Both the position numbers and the translations under genes were made by a program. Positions 53,325-61,262 of a stretch of DNA of 64,000 nt are shown piece by piece; position 1 is the first letter of the stretch, and every line of letters begins with the position of its first letter. Below the pieces are notes generated by a model. It had not been told where the DNA came from. It saw only the letters and a list, made by a program, of their open reading frames with translations, and made no database searches. Origin of the DNA: Ihuprevotella massiliensis (lineage in GTDB: Bacteria > Bacteroidota > Bacteroidia > Bacteroidales > Bacteroidaceae); NCBI GenBank assembly GCA_900095835.1, contig LT608321.1, positions 2,617,138 to 2,681,137 of the forward strand, in the 5' to 3' direction.

Positions 53325-54545
53325 TTATTGCTGCTGGGAGGAATCTTTCGGGGAATCCGTCAGAGAAAATCGCTCCAAAATCAGGTGCACTAGTTTAGGA
53401 AATGCATAATTCTCACGCTCCGTCCACGCGATGCGGATGAAATCGCCTTTATCTTCGGGGTGCGTGTCAAACGCCTTAGAAAAATCGCCCCACAACGCAT
53501 AACCGTCCGCGTGGAGTTTGCGATGCGTCAGTTGGTGGGTCAGTCCAGTCACCACCGGTTGCAGCGTGGATTGTTCTGAGAGGAAAGGGTGTAGTGCGGG
53601 ATGTTGCAACAACTCTTCTGCAGAGGGAGGAGCCGGAAATTCCAGCAAAAGCGGTTCGTAAAGCCCTTGCCAGATGTCCCCTTTGCCGCGGCGGTGAATC
53701 CACGTATGACAATCTGTTTCAGCCATTGGACTTTTCATAGACAACTTGCCGGTGGCAGTGTCCGATGAGGGAGGGAAATGGGTGGATCCTCCTTGCTGCT
53801 TTGTCCGATGTCCCTCCATTAACCAAATGTAGACGAAGTAGCGATGCGAGATAGCCACCTTTTTGGCCTTGATGGGCAAAGATTCCACGTTGCCTTCTGC
53901 GAGGGCAGCGCAGTCCTCGTTCAAAGGGCAGAGTAGACATTGCGGAGTGCGAGGTGTGCATTGCAAAGCCCCAAAGTCCATAATCGCCTGATTGTAGTCT
54001 GCAGCTCGTTGTGCAACGATGAGTTCTTGGGCAAGGGCTGCAAAAGTCTTTTTGCCTGCTGTGCTGTCGATGGGAGTGTCGATGCCAAAAAATCGCGAGA
54101 GCACGCGATAAACATTGCCATCAACAACAGCCGTTGGGAGATCGTAGGCAAAAGAACAGATAGCTGCTGCCGTGTAGTCGCCCACCCCTTTCAGGTTTCT
54201 CACACCTTCATAGTCTGTCGGAAAGCCACCTTGCTCCACAATCTGCTGAGCGGCGGCATGAAGATTTCGCGCGCGCGAATAATAGCCCAAACCTTCCCAC
54301 TGGCGCATCACCTCATCTTGTGGTGCTTCTGCAAGTGTTTCCACCGTAGGAAAGCGTTGGATGAAGCGCAGATAGTAGTCATATCCCTGTGCCACGCGAG
54401 TTTGTTGGAGAATAATCTCAGAAATCCAAATGCGATAAGGGTCGCGCGTGCTGCGCCATGGCAGTTCGCGCCCAAACTCATCATACCAAGCGAGGAGGCG
54501 TTGCGAGAAAGGGTGCGGAGAAGTCGTCTTTTCGTGTTCTGTCAC
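53325..54545 (-). CDS. mutY: A/G-specific adenine glycosylase
   Basis: It removes adenine mispaired with 8-oxoguanine. It has 406 residues. The catalytic Glu is in WISEIILQQTRV. The helix-hairpin-helix is LKGVGDYTAAAICSF with the catalytic Asp in AVVDGNVYRVLSRFF. The [4Fe-4S] loop is C-x6-C-x2-C-x5-C (CTPRTPQCLLCPLNEDC). The C-terminal NUDIX-like domain recognises 8-oxoG. The start is GTG at 54545; no suitable ATG exists upstream. It lies downstream of the LOG-family gene on the same strand. Confidence 0.96.
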   Translation of the reverse strand: MTEHEKTTSPHPFSQRLLAWYDEFGRELPWRSTRDPYRIWISEIILQQTRVAQGYDYYLRFIQRFPTVETLAEAPQDEVMRQWEGLGYYSRARNLHAAAQQIVEQGGFPTDYEGVRNLKGVGDYTAAAICSFAYDLPTAVVDGNVYRVLSRFFGIDTPIDSTAGKKTFAALAQELIVAQRAADYNQAIMDFGALQCTPRTPQCLLCPLNEDCAALAEGNVESLPIKAKKVAISHRYFVYIWLMEGHRTKQQGGSTHFPPSSDTATGKLSMKSPMAETDCHTWIHRRGKGDIWQGLYEPLLLEFPAPPSAEELLQHPALHPFLSEQSTLQPVVTGLTHQLTHRKLHADGYALWGDFSKAFDTHPEDKGDFIRIAWTERENYAFPKLVHLILERFSLTDSPKDSSQQQ

Positions 54546-54697
54546 CGTTGTTAGTTGTAGTTTTTGTGCGAGAGAGGTTATTGCCCCTTCGGGGGCTTCT
54601 AGTTGAAATCTACTACGAGCAAGCGAGCCCAGGGCGAACAGTAAGCCCTGCCGTCAGAGGGCATAAGGAGTGTATTCCGTCGAGTGATAAGGTGCCA

Positions 54698-55237
54698 TCA
54701 AAGCGATTGACAAAGTTCCTCGAGCGCTTCTGTAGATTCTACCACGTGGACTTTGTTGCGCACGGAGAGGTGCACCAAATTCGTCTCCACCATTTGGTCG
54801 AGCATTGCCACGAGCGTGTCCCAACATCCGTCCACATTGTAAAGCACAAGGTGTTTTCGAGTGCCGTCGATGGTGATTTCTGCCAAAAGCGTGAAGATTT
54901 CGTCGAGAGTGCCCACACCACCGGGGAGCGCAATCATGAGATCACTGCGTTCAATCAGGATTGTTTTGCGATCTGTTAGGCCAGCCGTACGAATTTCTAC
55001 ATCGAGCGTATCGCTCACCACGTTGCGATCCACCACAAATTGCGGAACGATGCCAAAAATTCTGGCTCCAGCTTGTTTGGCACTCTGAGCGAGCACTTCC
55101 ATCATGCCGATGCCCGATCCGCCATAAATGAGGGTTCGTCCAGATTGTCCGATCCATCGTCCCACTTCTTCTGTGGCTTGGCGATAGGATGTAGGCACAT
55201 TGTCGTGTGAAGAAAGGAAAACTCCAATATATTGCAT
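54698..55237 (-). CDS. LOG family protein (TIGR00730, nucleotide-monophosphate phosphoribohydrolase-like)
   Basis: The 179-residue Rossmann-fold protein from ATG 55237 (MQYIGVFLSSHDNVP) has the diagnostic GGSGIGMMEVLAQSA and PGGVGTLDEIFTLLAE, which match the LOG catalytic pattern PGGxGTxxE. Family members split ribose 5-phosphate from (cytokinin) nucleoside monophosphates; in bacteria the natural substrate may be AMP-like. An open frame extends 19 codons further but without family resemblance. TATCTTTG on the minus strand at 55429-55422 is a possible -7 box. Confidence 0.9.
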   Translation of the reverse strand: MQYIGVFLSSHDNVPTSYRQATEEVGRWIGQSGRTLIYGGSGIGMMEVLAQSAKQAGARIFGIVPQFVVDRNVVSDTLDVEIRTAGLTDRKTILIERSDLMIALPGGVGTLDEIFTLLAEITIDGTRKHLVLYNVDGCWDTLVAMLDQMVETNLVHLSVRNKVHVVESTEALEELCQSL

Positions 55238-55558
55238 GTCGATTATGTGTGAGAAATTGTAGGTTTGCGTGCTCAGACTTGAAATGCCCTTCAAAATGTT
55301 TGAAAATCAGACCACCATCATTGGGCCTATTCTTATAAATATCGTAAGTCAGCCTGAGCAACTACAAAAAACAGAGGGGCAATCGAGGGATAGCATGTCC
55401 GAATTTCGCGAAACCATAAAGCAAAGATACGAAGAAATCTGTGGACTCTGCTGTGTCCAGTTGGAATTCTCCATTAGAAAAGTAGTGATTAAGGGGTAAT
55501 GGCGTGAGGTTTTGGGAATTTTAATACTAAATATGCGTATAGAGTGTAGAAAAGTACC

Positions 55559-55566
55559 TACCTTTG
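55559..55566 (+). promoter_or_regulatory. -7 box upstream of the NlpE-like lipoprotein gene
   Basis: TACCTTTG matches TAnnTTTG, 149 bases before the start codon; no TTG lies at the normal spacing. Confidence 0.45.
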
Positions 55567-55714
55567 CCCACAAACAACACAACAATTATCCGTTTTCTCC
55601 CTGCCCACTAGCACAACTCTCTGTGAGTGATAACGCCTTTCACCGAGAAAGGTGGTCGTTATTACTAGGGAGCAGAGTTAGAACATTACACAAATCTCAA
55701 TACAATTACTTACA

Positions 55715-56113
55715 ATGAAAAAAGTTCTCTTTTTCGCTGTAGCTTGCCTCTCATTGATGGCTTGCGGCAACAAGGCTCAATCTGAGCAAAATGCTGACAC
55801 TCTCTCTGCACAAACTGCTGACTCTCTCGTATTCGAAGGTCAATTCCCTAACGCTGATGGCGGTGAAATGTCTGTAAAGCTCGCTCTCGCTCAAGACAGC
55901 ACCATGGGTTTCACCCTCTGCGAAGACACTACAGTGTCTAAGGGTCAGTATGCTGAGGTAGCTTCTGGCGACAAGAAGGGTTATAAGCTCACTATTTCTG
56001 AAAATGACGTACGTTTCTTCGCTATCAACGGCGACAGCGTTCTCTCTGCATCTGCTGACTCTACTCTCGCACCTGCAGCTTCTGGCTTGAAGTACGACCT
56101 CAAGCGCAAGTAA
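55715..56113 (+). CDS. Small lipoprotein, NlpE-like domain
   Basis: A 132-residue lipoprotein with lipobox LSLMAC (Cys17). The mature part begins with a Ser/Thr/Asp/Gln-rich spacer. A short beta domain follows, FEGQFPNADGGEMSVKLALAQDS, which resembles the N-terminal barrel of copper-stress sensor NlpE (YxGxLPCADCxG). The two Cys of the NlpE CxxC motif are absent here (PNADGG), so metal or redox sensing of that kind is unlikely. Codon use suggests good expression. A strong terminator follows. Confidence 0.65.
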   Translation: MKKVLFFAVACLSLMACGNKAQSEQNADTLSAQTADSLVFEGQFPNADGGEMSVKLALAQDSTMGFTLCEDTTVSKGQYAEVASGDKKGYKLTISENDVRFFAINGDSVLSASADSTLAPAASGLKYDLKRK

Positions 56114-56214
56114 TTCTTGCCGACCGCATTCCTAGCCTCTCACCACATTTCTTGACGATGATGCGGCATGATTGTGCCCATCTACGTTGTTACTGTTTGT
56201 GATAGGTGAATCCT

Positions 56215-56262
56215 CTTCTCCCTCTCTTGAAAACACTTTTCAGGAGAGGGAGAAGCTTTATT
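56215..56262 (+). terminator. Terminator after the NlpE-like gene
   Basis: CTTCTCCCTCTC and GAGAGGGAGAAG form a 12-bp stem, followed by CTTTATTGTTT. Confidence 0.8.
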
Positions 56263-56290
56263 GTTTCTCTGAGAAAGTTTCGAAGCTGAC

Positions 56291-57361
56291 ATGAACCATT
56301 CCAACTCATTTCTTACATCTTCTACACCTCCACGGCCGAATGCTTCGCTCAAAAAGCGATTGTGGCGATGGGTTGTGGCGATTCTCCTCTTAGTTTTAGC
56401 GTCTTTGTGGGGCATCGGTGAGTTTATGTTGACCACCGCTTTGCATCCCACTCCCAGTGTTTACAGAGATTCTATCGCCACTATCGAAAGAATGTGTCGC
56501 AATTATCCGCACATTCAGCCGTGGTATGATAGTTTGCAGGCACATCACGCCCTGCACGACACCACGATTATCGCGGCCGATGGAGAGAAACTCCATGGTT
56601 ATTACATTCGTGCAGCGATGCCCACAAAGCGAGTGGCTGTATTGGTGCATGGTTATCAAGATGCGGCTTTGCGAATGCTCCATATTGCTTATCTCTATCA
56701 TCACGATTTGGGCGCAAATGTGTTGATGCCCGATTTGCGTTATCATGGAAAAACGGCTGGTGAAAGCATCGGTATGGGATGGAACGACCGATTAGACGTG
56801 CGACAATGGGTGTGGACCGCTTCGAATATTTTTGCAAACGTGCTGCAGAAAGACACGTCCGCGCAAGTTGCTGCGAAGGAATCGTCGCGAAACACGATGA
56901 TAAATGCTCCCCATCTCGTGGTGCACGGCATCTCCATGGGAGCCGCCACAACAATGATGCTTAGTGGAGCAGACAGTCTTCCTCCAATTTGTGCCTATGT
57001 CGAAGATTGTGGCTACACCTCTGTGTGGGACATCTTTTCAAGTGAGCTGAAAAAGCGCTATCATCTGCCAGTCTTTCCCGTGATGCACGTCACTAGCGCG
57101 CTGAGCAAATGGCACTACGGGTGGTCGTTTCGCGAAGCTGATGCAGAAGAGGCGGTGCGTCGCTGTCGTCAACCGATGCTTTTTATCCACGGTGATCAAG
57201 ATAAATTTGTGCCCACAGCAATGGTCTATCGTGTGTATGCTGCCAAACCGCAACCGAAGTCGCTTTGGATTGCACCGCAAGCGGAGCACGCAGCGAGTTA
57301 TCTCAAACATCGCAACAAATACACGCAGCGTGTGGCTGATTTTCTCGCTCCTTATTGGTAA
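56291..57361 (+). CDS. Membrane-anchored alpha/beta hydrolase
   Basis: The 356-residue protein has one N-terminal membrane helix (about 27-48; WVVAILLLVLASLWGIGEFML). The extracytoplasmic hydrolase has VAVLVHGYQDAA (oxyanion), the nucleophile Ser in VVHGISMGAATTM, the acid Asp in FIHGDQDKFVP and the His in PQAEHAASY: a complete triad. It resembles bacterial BEM46/YfhR-type hydrolases; the substrate is unknown. The next gene starts 25 bases after its stop. Confidence 0.88.
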   Translation: MNHSNSFLTSSTPPRPNASLKKRLWRWVVAILLLVLASLWGIGEFMLTTALHPTPSVYRDSIATIERMCRNYPHIQPWYDSLQAHHALHDTTIIAADGEKLHGYYIRAAMPTKRVAVLVHGYQDAALRMLHIAYLYHHDLGANVLMPDLRYHGKTAGESIGMGWNDRLDVRQWVWTASNIFANVLQKDTSAQVAAKESSRNTMINAPHLVVHGISMGAATTMMLSGADSLPPICAYVEDCGYTSVWDIFSSELKKRYHLPVFPVMHVTSALSKWHYGWSFREADAEEAVRRCRQPMLFIHGDQDKFVPTAMVYRVYAAKPQPKSLWIAPQAEHAASYLKHRNKYTQRVADFLAPYW

Positions 57362-57385
57362 CTTCTCCTTTTTTTTGCAATAACG

Positions 57386-57970
57386 ATGTCCGAACTCCCC
57401 ATCGAAACACACCCTCTCCAACCTTTTCTTCCCGAAAATGCAAAGTGGCTCTTCTTAGGTAGCTTTCCTCCTCCGCAAGTGCGCTGGAGTATGCTCTTCT
57501 TTTACCCCAATTTCATCAATGATTTTTGGCGCATCATGGGATATCTATTTTTCGACGACCGTGAGCATTTTGTGGTAAAGGGCGAAAAGCGCTTTAATCA
57601 AGCTGCCATTGAAGCCTTCGCTTGCGACAAAGGTTTTGCATTCTACGACACCGCTACGAAAGTGAGGCGTCTGAAGGGCAATGCCTCCGACGCTTTTTTA
57701 GAGATTGTGGAGCCCACCGACATAGCCTCCCTTCTTGCCGCCATGCCCTCCTGCAATAATATCATTACTACTGGTGGTTTGGCAGGCGAAACGTTGTGTC
57801 GCACACTGGGAGTGGAGCATTTGCCCAAGATTGGCGAATCTGTGCTTTGTCCTCAGGCACAGCACAGTTTGGGGCGCGACATCATCTTTTGGCGCATGCC
57901 GAGTAGCTCGCGTGCCTATCCCTTGAAGTTGGAGAAAAAAGCCGAGTTCTACGCGCGACTCTTTACGTGA
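57386..57970 (+). CDS. Uracil-DNA glycosylase-fold protein
   Basis: The 194-residue protein has the UDG-superfamily fold. LFLGSFPPPQVRWSMLFFYPNFINDFWRIMGYLFF holds the N-terminal active-site region. The C-terminal WRMPSSSRAYP resembles the HPSPxS-type loop with Met in place of His. It is probably a mismatch (G:T/U or hypoxanthine) glycosylase or a related enzyme acting in base-excision repair; the exact base specificity cannot be read. It appears cotranscribed with the hydrolase upstream. Confidence 0.78.
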   Translation: MSELPIETHPLQPFLPENAKWLFLGSFPPPQVRWSMLFFYPNFINDFWRIMGYLFFDDREHFVVKGEKRFNQAAIEAFACDKGFAFYDTATKVRRLKGNASDAFLEIVEPTDIASLLAAMPSCNNIITTGGLAGETLCRTLGVEHLPKIGESVLCPQAQHSLGRDIIFWRMPSSSRAYPLKLEKKAEFYARLFT

Positions 57971-58049
57971 TATGCTTAAAAAACACGGGCTTTTATCTTT
58001 GCCAATCCCAAAAAGTGTAAAACAACTGCGATATTTTTTCGACTATCGC

Positions 58050-58079
58050 TTGCGACAGATGGGGAAAATCGTATCTTTG
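58050..58079 (+). promoter_or_regulatory. Promoter of the glutathione peroxidase-like gene
   Basis: TTG at 58050-58052, a 19-base spacer and TATCTTTG at 58072-58079. The leader to ATG 58255 is about 170 bases. Confidence 0.65.
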
Positions 58080-58254
58080 CAGTACAAACATTCCGAGTGT
58101 GCTCTCAGAACAAGCCATCTCTCGGACATAGACTATAACAATATCCATTCAACACAACGACATGGTAGCCATTCCCTCTCCTAGTCTTCCAGCACAGAAC
58201 ACGATGGAACGTACATTTCTCTGGGATGACCAGCGTCAAAACAAGCAAAAAACT

Positions 58255-58803
58255 ATGGCAACAGTATATGATTTCAAGTTGACCGACAAGAAAGGTCAAG
58301 AAGTAAGCCTTGAAGAGTACAAAGGAAAGGTTTTGCTCATCGTGAACTCAGCCACGGAATGCGGTTTCACGCCCCAATATGACGAACTTGAAGCGCTCTA
58401 TCGCGCCCACAAAGCTCAAGGTCTTGAGATTCTCGACGTGCCTTGCAACCAATTTGGAGGTCAAGCTCCTGGCAGCGATGCTGAAATCAGCGAATTCTGC
58501 TCTTTGAAGTTTGGTGTAGACTTCCCACAATTCAGCAAGGCTGAGGTGAATGGCGAGAATGAACTTCCCCTCTACACTTGGCTCAAGTCTGAACAACCCT
58601 TCAAGGGCTTTGACAAAGACCACAAACTTACACCCATCCTCGAAGGTCTTCTGGACAAAAATATTCCTGGCTGGCGTGAATCTAGCGATGTGAAGTGGAA
58701 TTTCACCAAATTCCTCGTTGATCGCGAAGGAAAGGTTGTGGCACGCTTCGAGCCCACACACGACATTAAGGACATTGAGAAGCAGATTGAAAAACTCTTC
58801 TAA
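58255..58803 (+). CDS. Glutathione peroxidase-like thiol peroxidase
   Basis: A 182-residue enzyme reducing hydroperoxides, probably with thioredoxin, since bacteria of this kind lack glutathione. The catalytic tetrad is visible: Cys in NSATECGFTPQY, Gln in PCNQFGGQAPGSD, and Trp/Asn in VKWNFTKFLVD. The start is ATG 58255 (MATVYDFKLTDKKG); the frame is open 31 codons earlier, but that part has no family match. An OhrR-like regulator gene follows, suggesting peroxide control. A terminator lies 30 bases past the stop. Confidence 0.93.
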   Translation: MATVYDFKLTDKKGQEVSLEEYKGKVLLIVNSATECGFTPQYDELEALYRAHKAQGLEILDVPCNQFGGQAPGSDAEISEFCSLKFGVDFPQFSKAEVNGENELPLYTWLKSEQPFKGFDKDHKLTPILEGLLDKNIPGWRESSDVKWNFTKFLVDREGKVVARFEPTHDIKDIEKQIEKLF

Positions 58804-58832
58804 TTCACTGTCCGCCAATATACTCCATAAGA

Positions 58833-58868
58833 CCGGCACGGAACACAGATTTTCCGTGTCGGCTTCTT
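58833..58868 (+). terminator. Terminator after the peroxidase gene
   Basis: CCGGCACGGAA and TTCCGTGTCGG (one mismatch or G-U) are followed by CTTCTTCC. Confidence 0.7.
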
Positions 58869-59085
58869 CCGTTTCAATGCCTCCCGCTCCTGAGGTTTAG
58901 CCTAGGGCTTGCGCAAAGCGGTAAATCACCCACGCTGAGCCTAGGTAAAATCGTCCTTTTTCGTATTCGACAACCTGAGAAATGACGCAGCAATAGCCCG
59001 TTCCTTACCTCATTGTGCCCAGAGAGAGGTGGAATTTCAGCAGTTGCAATACGGAATCCCCTACATTAGTTTGAAAGCTACACTC

Positions 59086-59535
59086 ATGAATTACGATAAA
59101 CTCAAACTTGACAACCAGCTCTGCTTCCGACTTTATGCGGCAAGTCGCTTGATCACGCAGGCATATCGCCCACACCTCGACAAGTTGGGCGTGACTTATC
59201 CCCAATACCTCGTTTTGATGGTGCTTTGGGAAACGGATTCCTTGCCCGTAAACGACATAGCCAAGAAGTTAGCTTTGGAAACCAACACGGTAACTCCCTT
59301 GATTCAGCGCATGGAGCGCGAAGGCATCGTAACGCGCACCAAAGGAAAGGTGGATACTCGCCAGACAATTGTGGCACTCACGGAGCATGGCCACGCACTC
59401 CGCGAGCAATCGGTGAACATCCCCAACTGTATGCTCGAACTCCTGTGCAACAATGGAGTGCAAGAGCAGTCTATCTCTGAAATCCTCCCCTTGCTCGACG
59501 AGCTTATCGTGAGTTTGAAGAAGAAGGTGGAGTAG
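59086..59535 (+). CDS. MarR family regulator, OhrR-like
   Basis: A 149-residue winged-helix regulator from ATG 59086 (MNYDKLKLDNQLCFRLYAASR). The N-terminal LDNQLCFRLY matches OhrR, in which this Cys (here Cys13) is the organic-peroxide sensor. LGVTYPQYLVLMVLWE, LALETNTVTPLIQRMEREGIVTR and the wing KVDTRQTIVAL are also OhrR-like. It lies after the peroxidase gene, a likely target by inference. No clear operator palindrome could be recognised in the gap. Confidence 0.88.
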   Translation: MNYDKLKLDNQLCFRLYAASRLITQAYRPHLDKLGVTYPQYLVLMVLWETDSLPVNDIAKKLALETNTVTPLIQRMEREGIVTRTKGKVDTRQTIVALTEHGHALREQSVNIPNCMLELLCNNGVQEQSISEILPLLDELIVSLKKKVE

Positions 59536-59658
59536 GCCACTGGGCAACAACTGCAATTACAAGTAGTGTAAGCTGCACAAACGGGCTTGTATAAGGTGCT
59601 AGCACCTCAAACACGAGCTTCATTGTGCCCTGAACACTGCTGAATGTCAATCAAATTG

Positions 59659-59701
59659 AAGGCAGAGTTTTCTTATATCTAGGAGAAAACTCTGCCTTTT
59701 T
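59659..59701 (+). terminator. Terminator after the OhrR-like gene
   Basis: AAGGCAGAGTTTTC and GAAAACTCTGCCTT form a 14-bp perfect stem followed by T5. Confidence 0.88.
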
Positions 59702-59753
59702 GGTGTTTTATGACAAGCGTCAACGAGAGTGTAGATAAGAATGTCTGACTGTC

Positions 59754-59879
59754 GAGAAAAAATCTCCGACATTTCTCAGAAAATCTCCCACGTTTTTGGA
59801 AAAAAGTCCAACGTTTTTCGGAAAATCTCCGACGTTTTTTCCGAAACCTCCGACGTTTTGGGGAGATACTCTGAGAGAT
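59754..59879. repeat. 21-bp tandem repeat array, locus 4 (5-6 units)
   Basis: Units of exactly 21 bases start at 59754, 59775, 59796, 59817, 59838 and (degenerate) 59859, with core CTCCGACGTTT or CTCCCACGTTT. The orientation is the same as at locus 1. The array lies in the convergent gap between the OhrR-like gene and the sulfatase fragment. No gene calls are supported in 59880-60230. Confidence 0.9.
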
Positions 59880-60230
59880 GGTTTCTTTTATGGGAGATTT
59901 ACTCGTTGAAACGTCGTTGTAAAGGCTTAAAAATGAGTTGATAATGTGGTGAAGTGAGAGAGATTTGAGGTTGTGTTTTGCGACAACGGAAATTCTTCTT
60001 ATGAGAAAGGGAAAAGAACAGCAAAAGAGAGCATAGATAATTTGAGGGAACTGCCCAAATGCAGTGGGAGGTGATGCGAAAAACACGCTTTGCAAGGTAA
60101 AAATACCTGCGAGTAGTCCACGAGTTCTTCTTATTTGGGTGGAGAGAGTTTTCTAAATTTACTGCTGAAACATCAGATAGGATGAAATAACCCCCAATCG
60201 GTTATTAGACCGTCAAAGTGTTAGTGATAG

Positions 60231-60390
60231 TGGAAAAGATTACTTCCTGTCATCTTTCTTTTTCTTGTTGGCTTCTTGTTCCTCGTTTGTTCTCGACGTA
60301 GCGCGCTACGCCATCGAGCAAACGAGGAACAAACTGCTCAATAATCAAATAAAATCTGTTCAGAATCTAATGACCGATTTGGAATAAAAA
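60231..60390. repeat. Dispersed 3'-flank element, copy B, with large hairpin
   Basis: It shares ordered blocks with 26621-26770. Here the middle holds GTTCCTCGTTTG (60278-60289) pairing with CAAACGAGGAAC (60319-60330) around the perfect palindrome CGTAGCGCGCTACG (60297-60310). The right part (from 60351) is also present at 62931 because of the sulfatase duplication. Confidence 0.65.
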
Positions 60391-60427
60391 ATCGGTGGAA
60401 CACTAGGATTTCTAGCGTTCCACCGAT
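60385..60427 (-). terminator. Terminator of the sulfatase fragment
   Basis: ATCGGTGGAACRCTAG and its partner form a 16-bp stem (one G-U), followed on the minus strand by a run of T. The same structure is at 62964-63007. Confidence 0.85.
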
Positions 60428-60483
60428 GAGTTTCTCCTCCAGCCAGTGGGAAGGGATGAGAAAGAAGAGTGGGGCTACTCAGA

Positions 60484-61029
60484 TTATCGTTGAGGAGCTT
60501 CCAATTCCTTCTTAAGTTGTGCGTTGAGTTGTTGCACCACCTTCTGATGCTTGTCAGCTACATTGTTGGTTTCATCTTGGGCGCTTCGCATGTTGTAGAG
60601 CTGTGCACCGGCAGAGAAGCCCGTTTCGATGTGTGGTCCCCAGGGCACCATGGCAGGACCTGTCATGGGAACGATGTATTTCCACTGAGGAGTGCGGATA
60701 GACACCGAACGATTATAGGCCATGGAAAGCACGTAGTTGCGAGATTTGTTGGATTGTCCAAGCCAGGTGCGGTGCTGATCGCGGCTGTCCACTGCCAGGG
60801 TGTCTGAGAGTTGCTCTCCTACCACGGCGGCGAGCGAGCGCACAGCATCGATTTGACTCACCAAAGCTCGGCTTGTTTTGCCTTGAGGCACTTTTCCCGC
60901 GGGCCAACTTACGATGAATGGAACGGCACTTCCGGCTTCAAAAGCGCTGTACTTCCCCCCGCGCCAGTGCCCTGAAGGACGGTGGTCGCCTGCCAACTCC
61001 TCTGCTTGGTCTGCATAGCCGTCCTCTAA
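60484..61029 (-). pseudogene. Sulfatase 3'-end fragment (duplicate)
   Basis: It encodes only the last 180 or so residues of the sulfatase found complete at its C-terminus at 63064 (from about DGYADQAEELAGDHRP to LKKELEAPQR). Homology stops abruptly at 61029. It lacks the N-terminal Cys/Ser formylglycine site and the metal ligands, so it cannot be active. A few residue changes (QDETNN for QGETDN) show that the copies have diverged somewhat. Confidence 0.92.
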
Positions 61030-61033
61030 TAAG

Positions 61034-61109
61034 CTAGCGGGGTTAGTTTATCTAGTTATTCTAGTCAGACTTGTCAGACAAGTCTGACTAGATTTACTAG
61101 AATTTCTAG
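61034..61109. repeat. CTAG array with 9-base spacing and 14-bp inverted repeat
   Basis: CTAG occurs at 61034, 61052, 61061, 61088, 61097 and 61106, all separated by multiples of nine. In the middle CTAGTCAGACTTG and CAAGTCTGACTAG form a perfect stem with a 5-base loop (61061-61091, one more pair outside). It lies at the break point of the sulfatase fragment. Confidence 0.8.
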
Positions 61110-61262
61110 TTATTAGCTCAATAAACCGCACACGTTCATTAGCAGATACGGTCACACTTGTCATTGACAAGTAACAAGTTAACGAATTAACAAGATTGGT
61201 GGAGCAGCCATCTTTTCACCTTTTCACCCTTTCAATTTTTCACCTTTAAAGGGCACGGCTAC
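61110..61262. other. Noncoding stretch after the methyltransferase gene
   Basis: It contains ACTTGTC/GACAAGT (small hairpin) and four TTTTCACC-like units at about 61211-61247. No gene is seen. Confidence 0.4.

Larger units (their letters stand above)
60351..61029. repeat. Left copy of a 679-bp direct duplication
   Basis: Matches 62931-63609 at a constant offset of 2580 bases, with about 11 substitutions and no indels. It covers the 3' flank, terminator and C-terminal 180 codons of the sulfatase gene. Confidence 0.95.

Noticed and set aside
54583-54596. GCCCC-TTCG-GGGGC hairpin as a terminator between the LOG-family gene and mutY
   Set aside because: No T run follows on either strand; it may be only a stable RNA hairpin.
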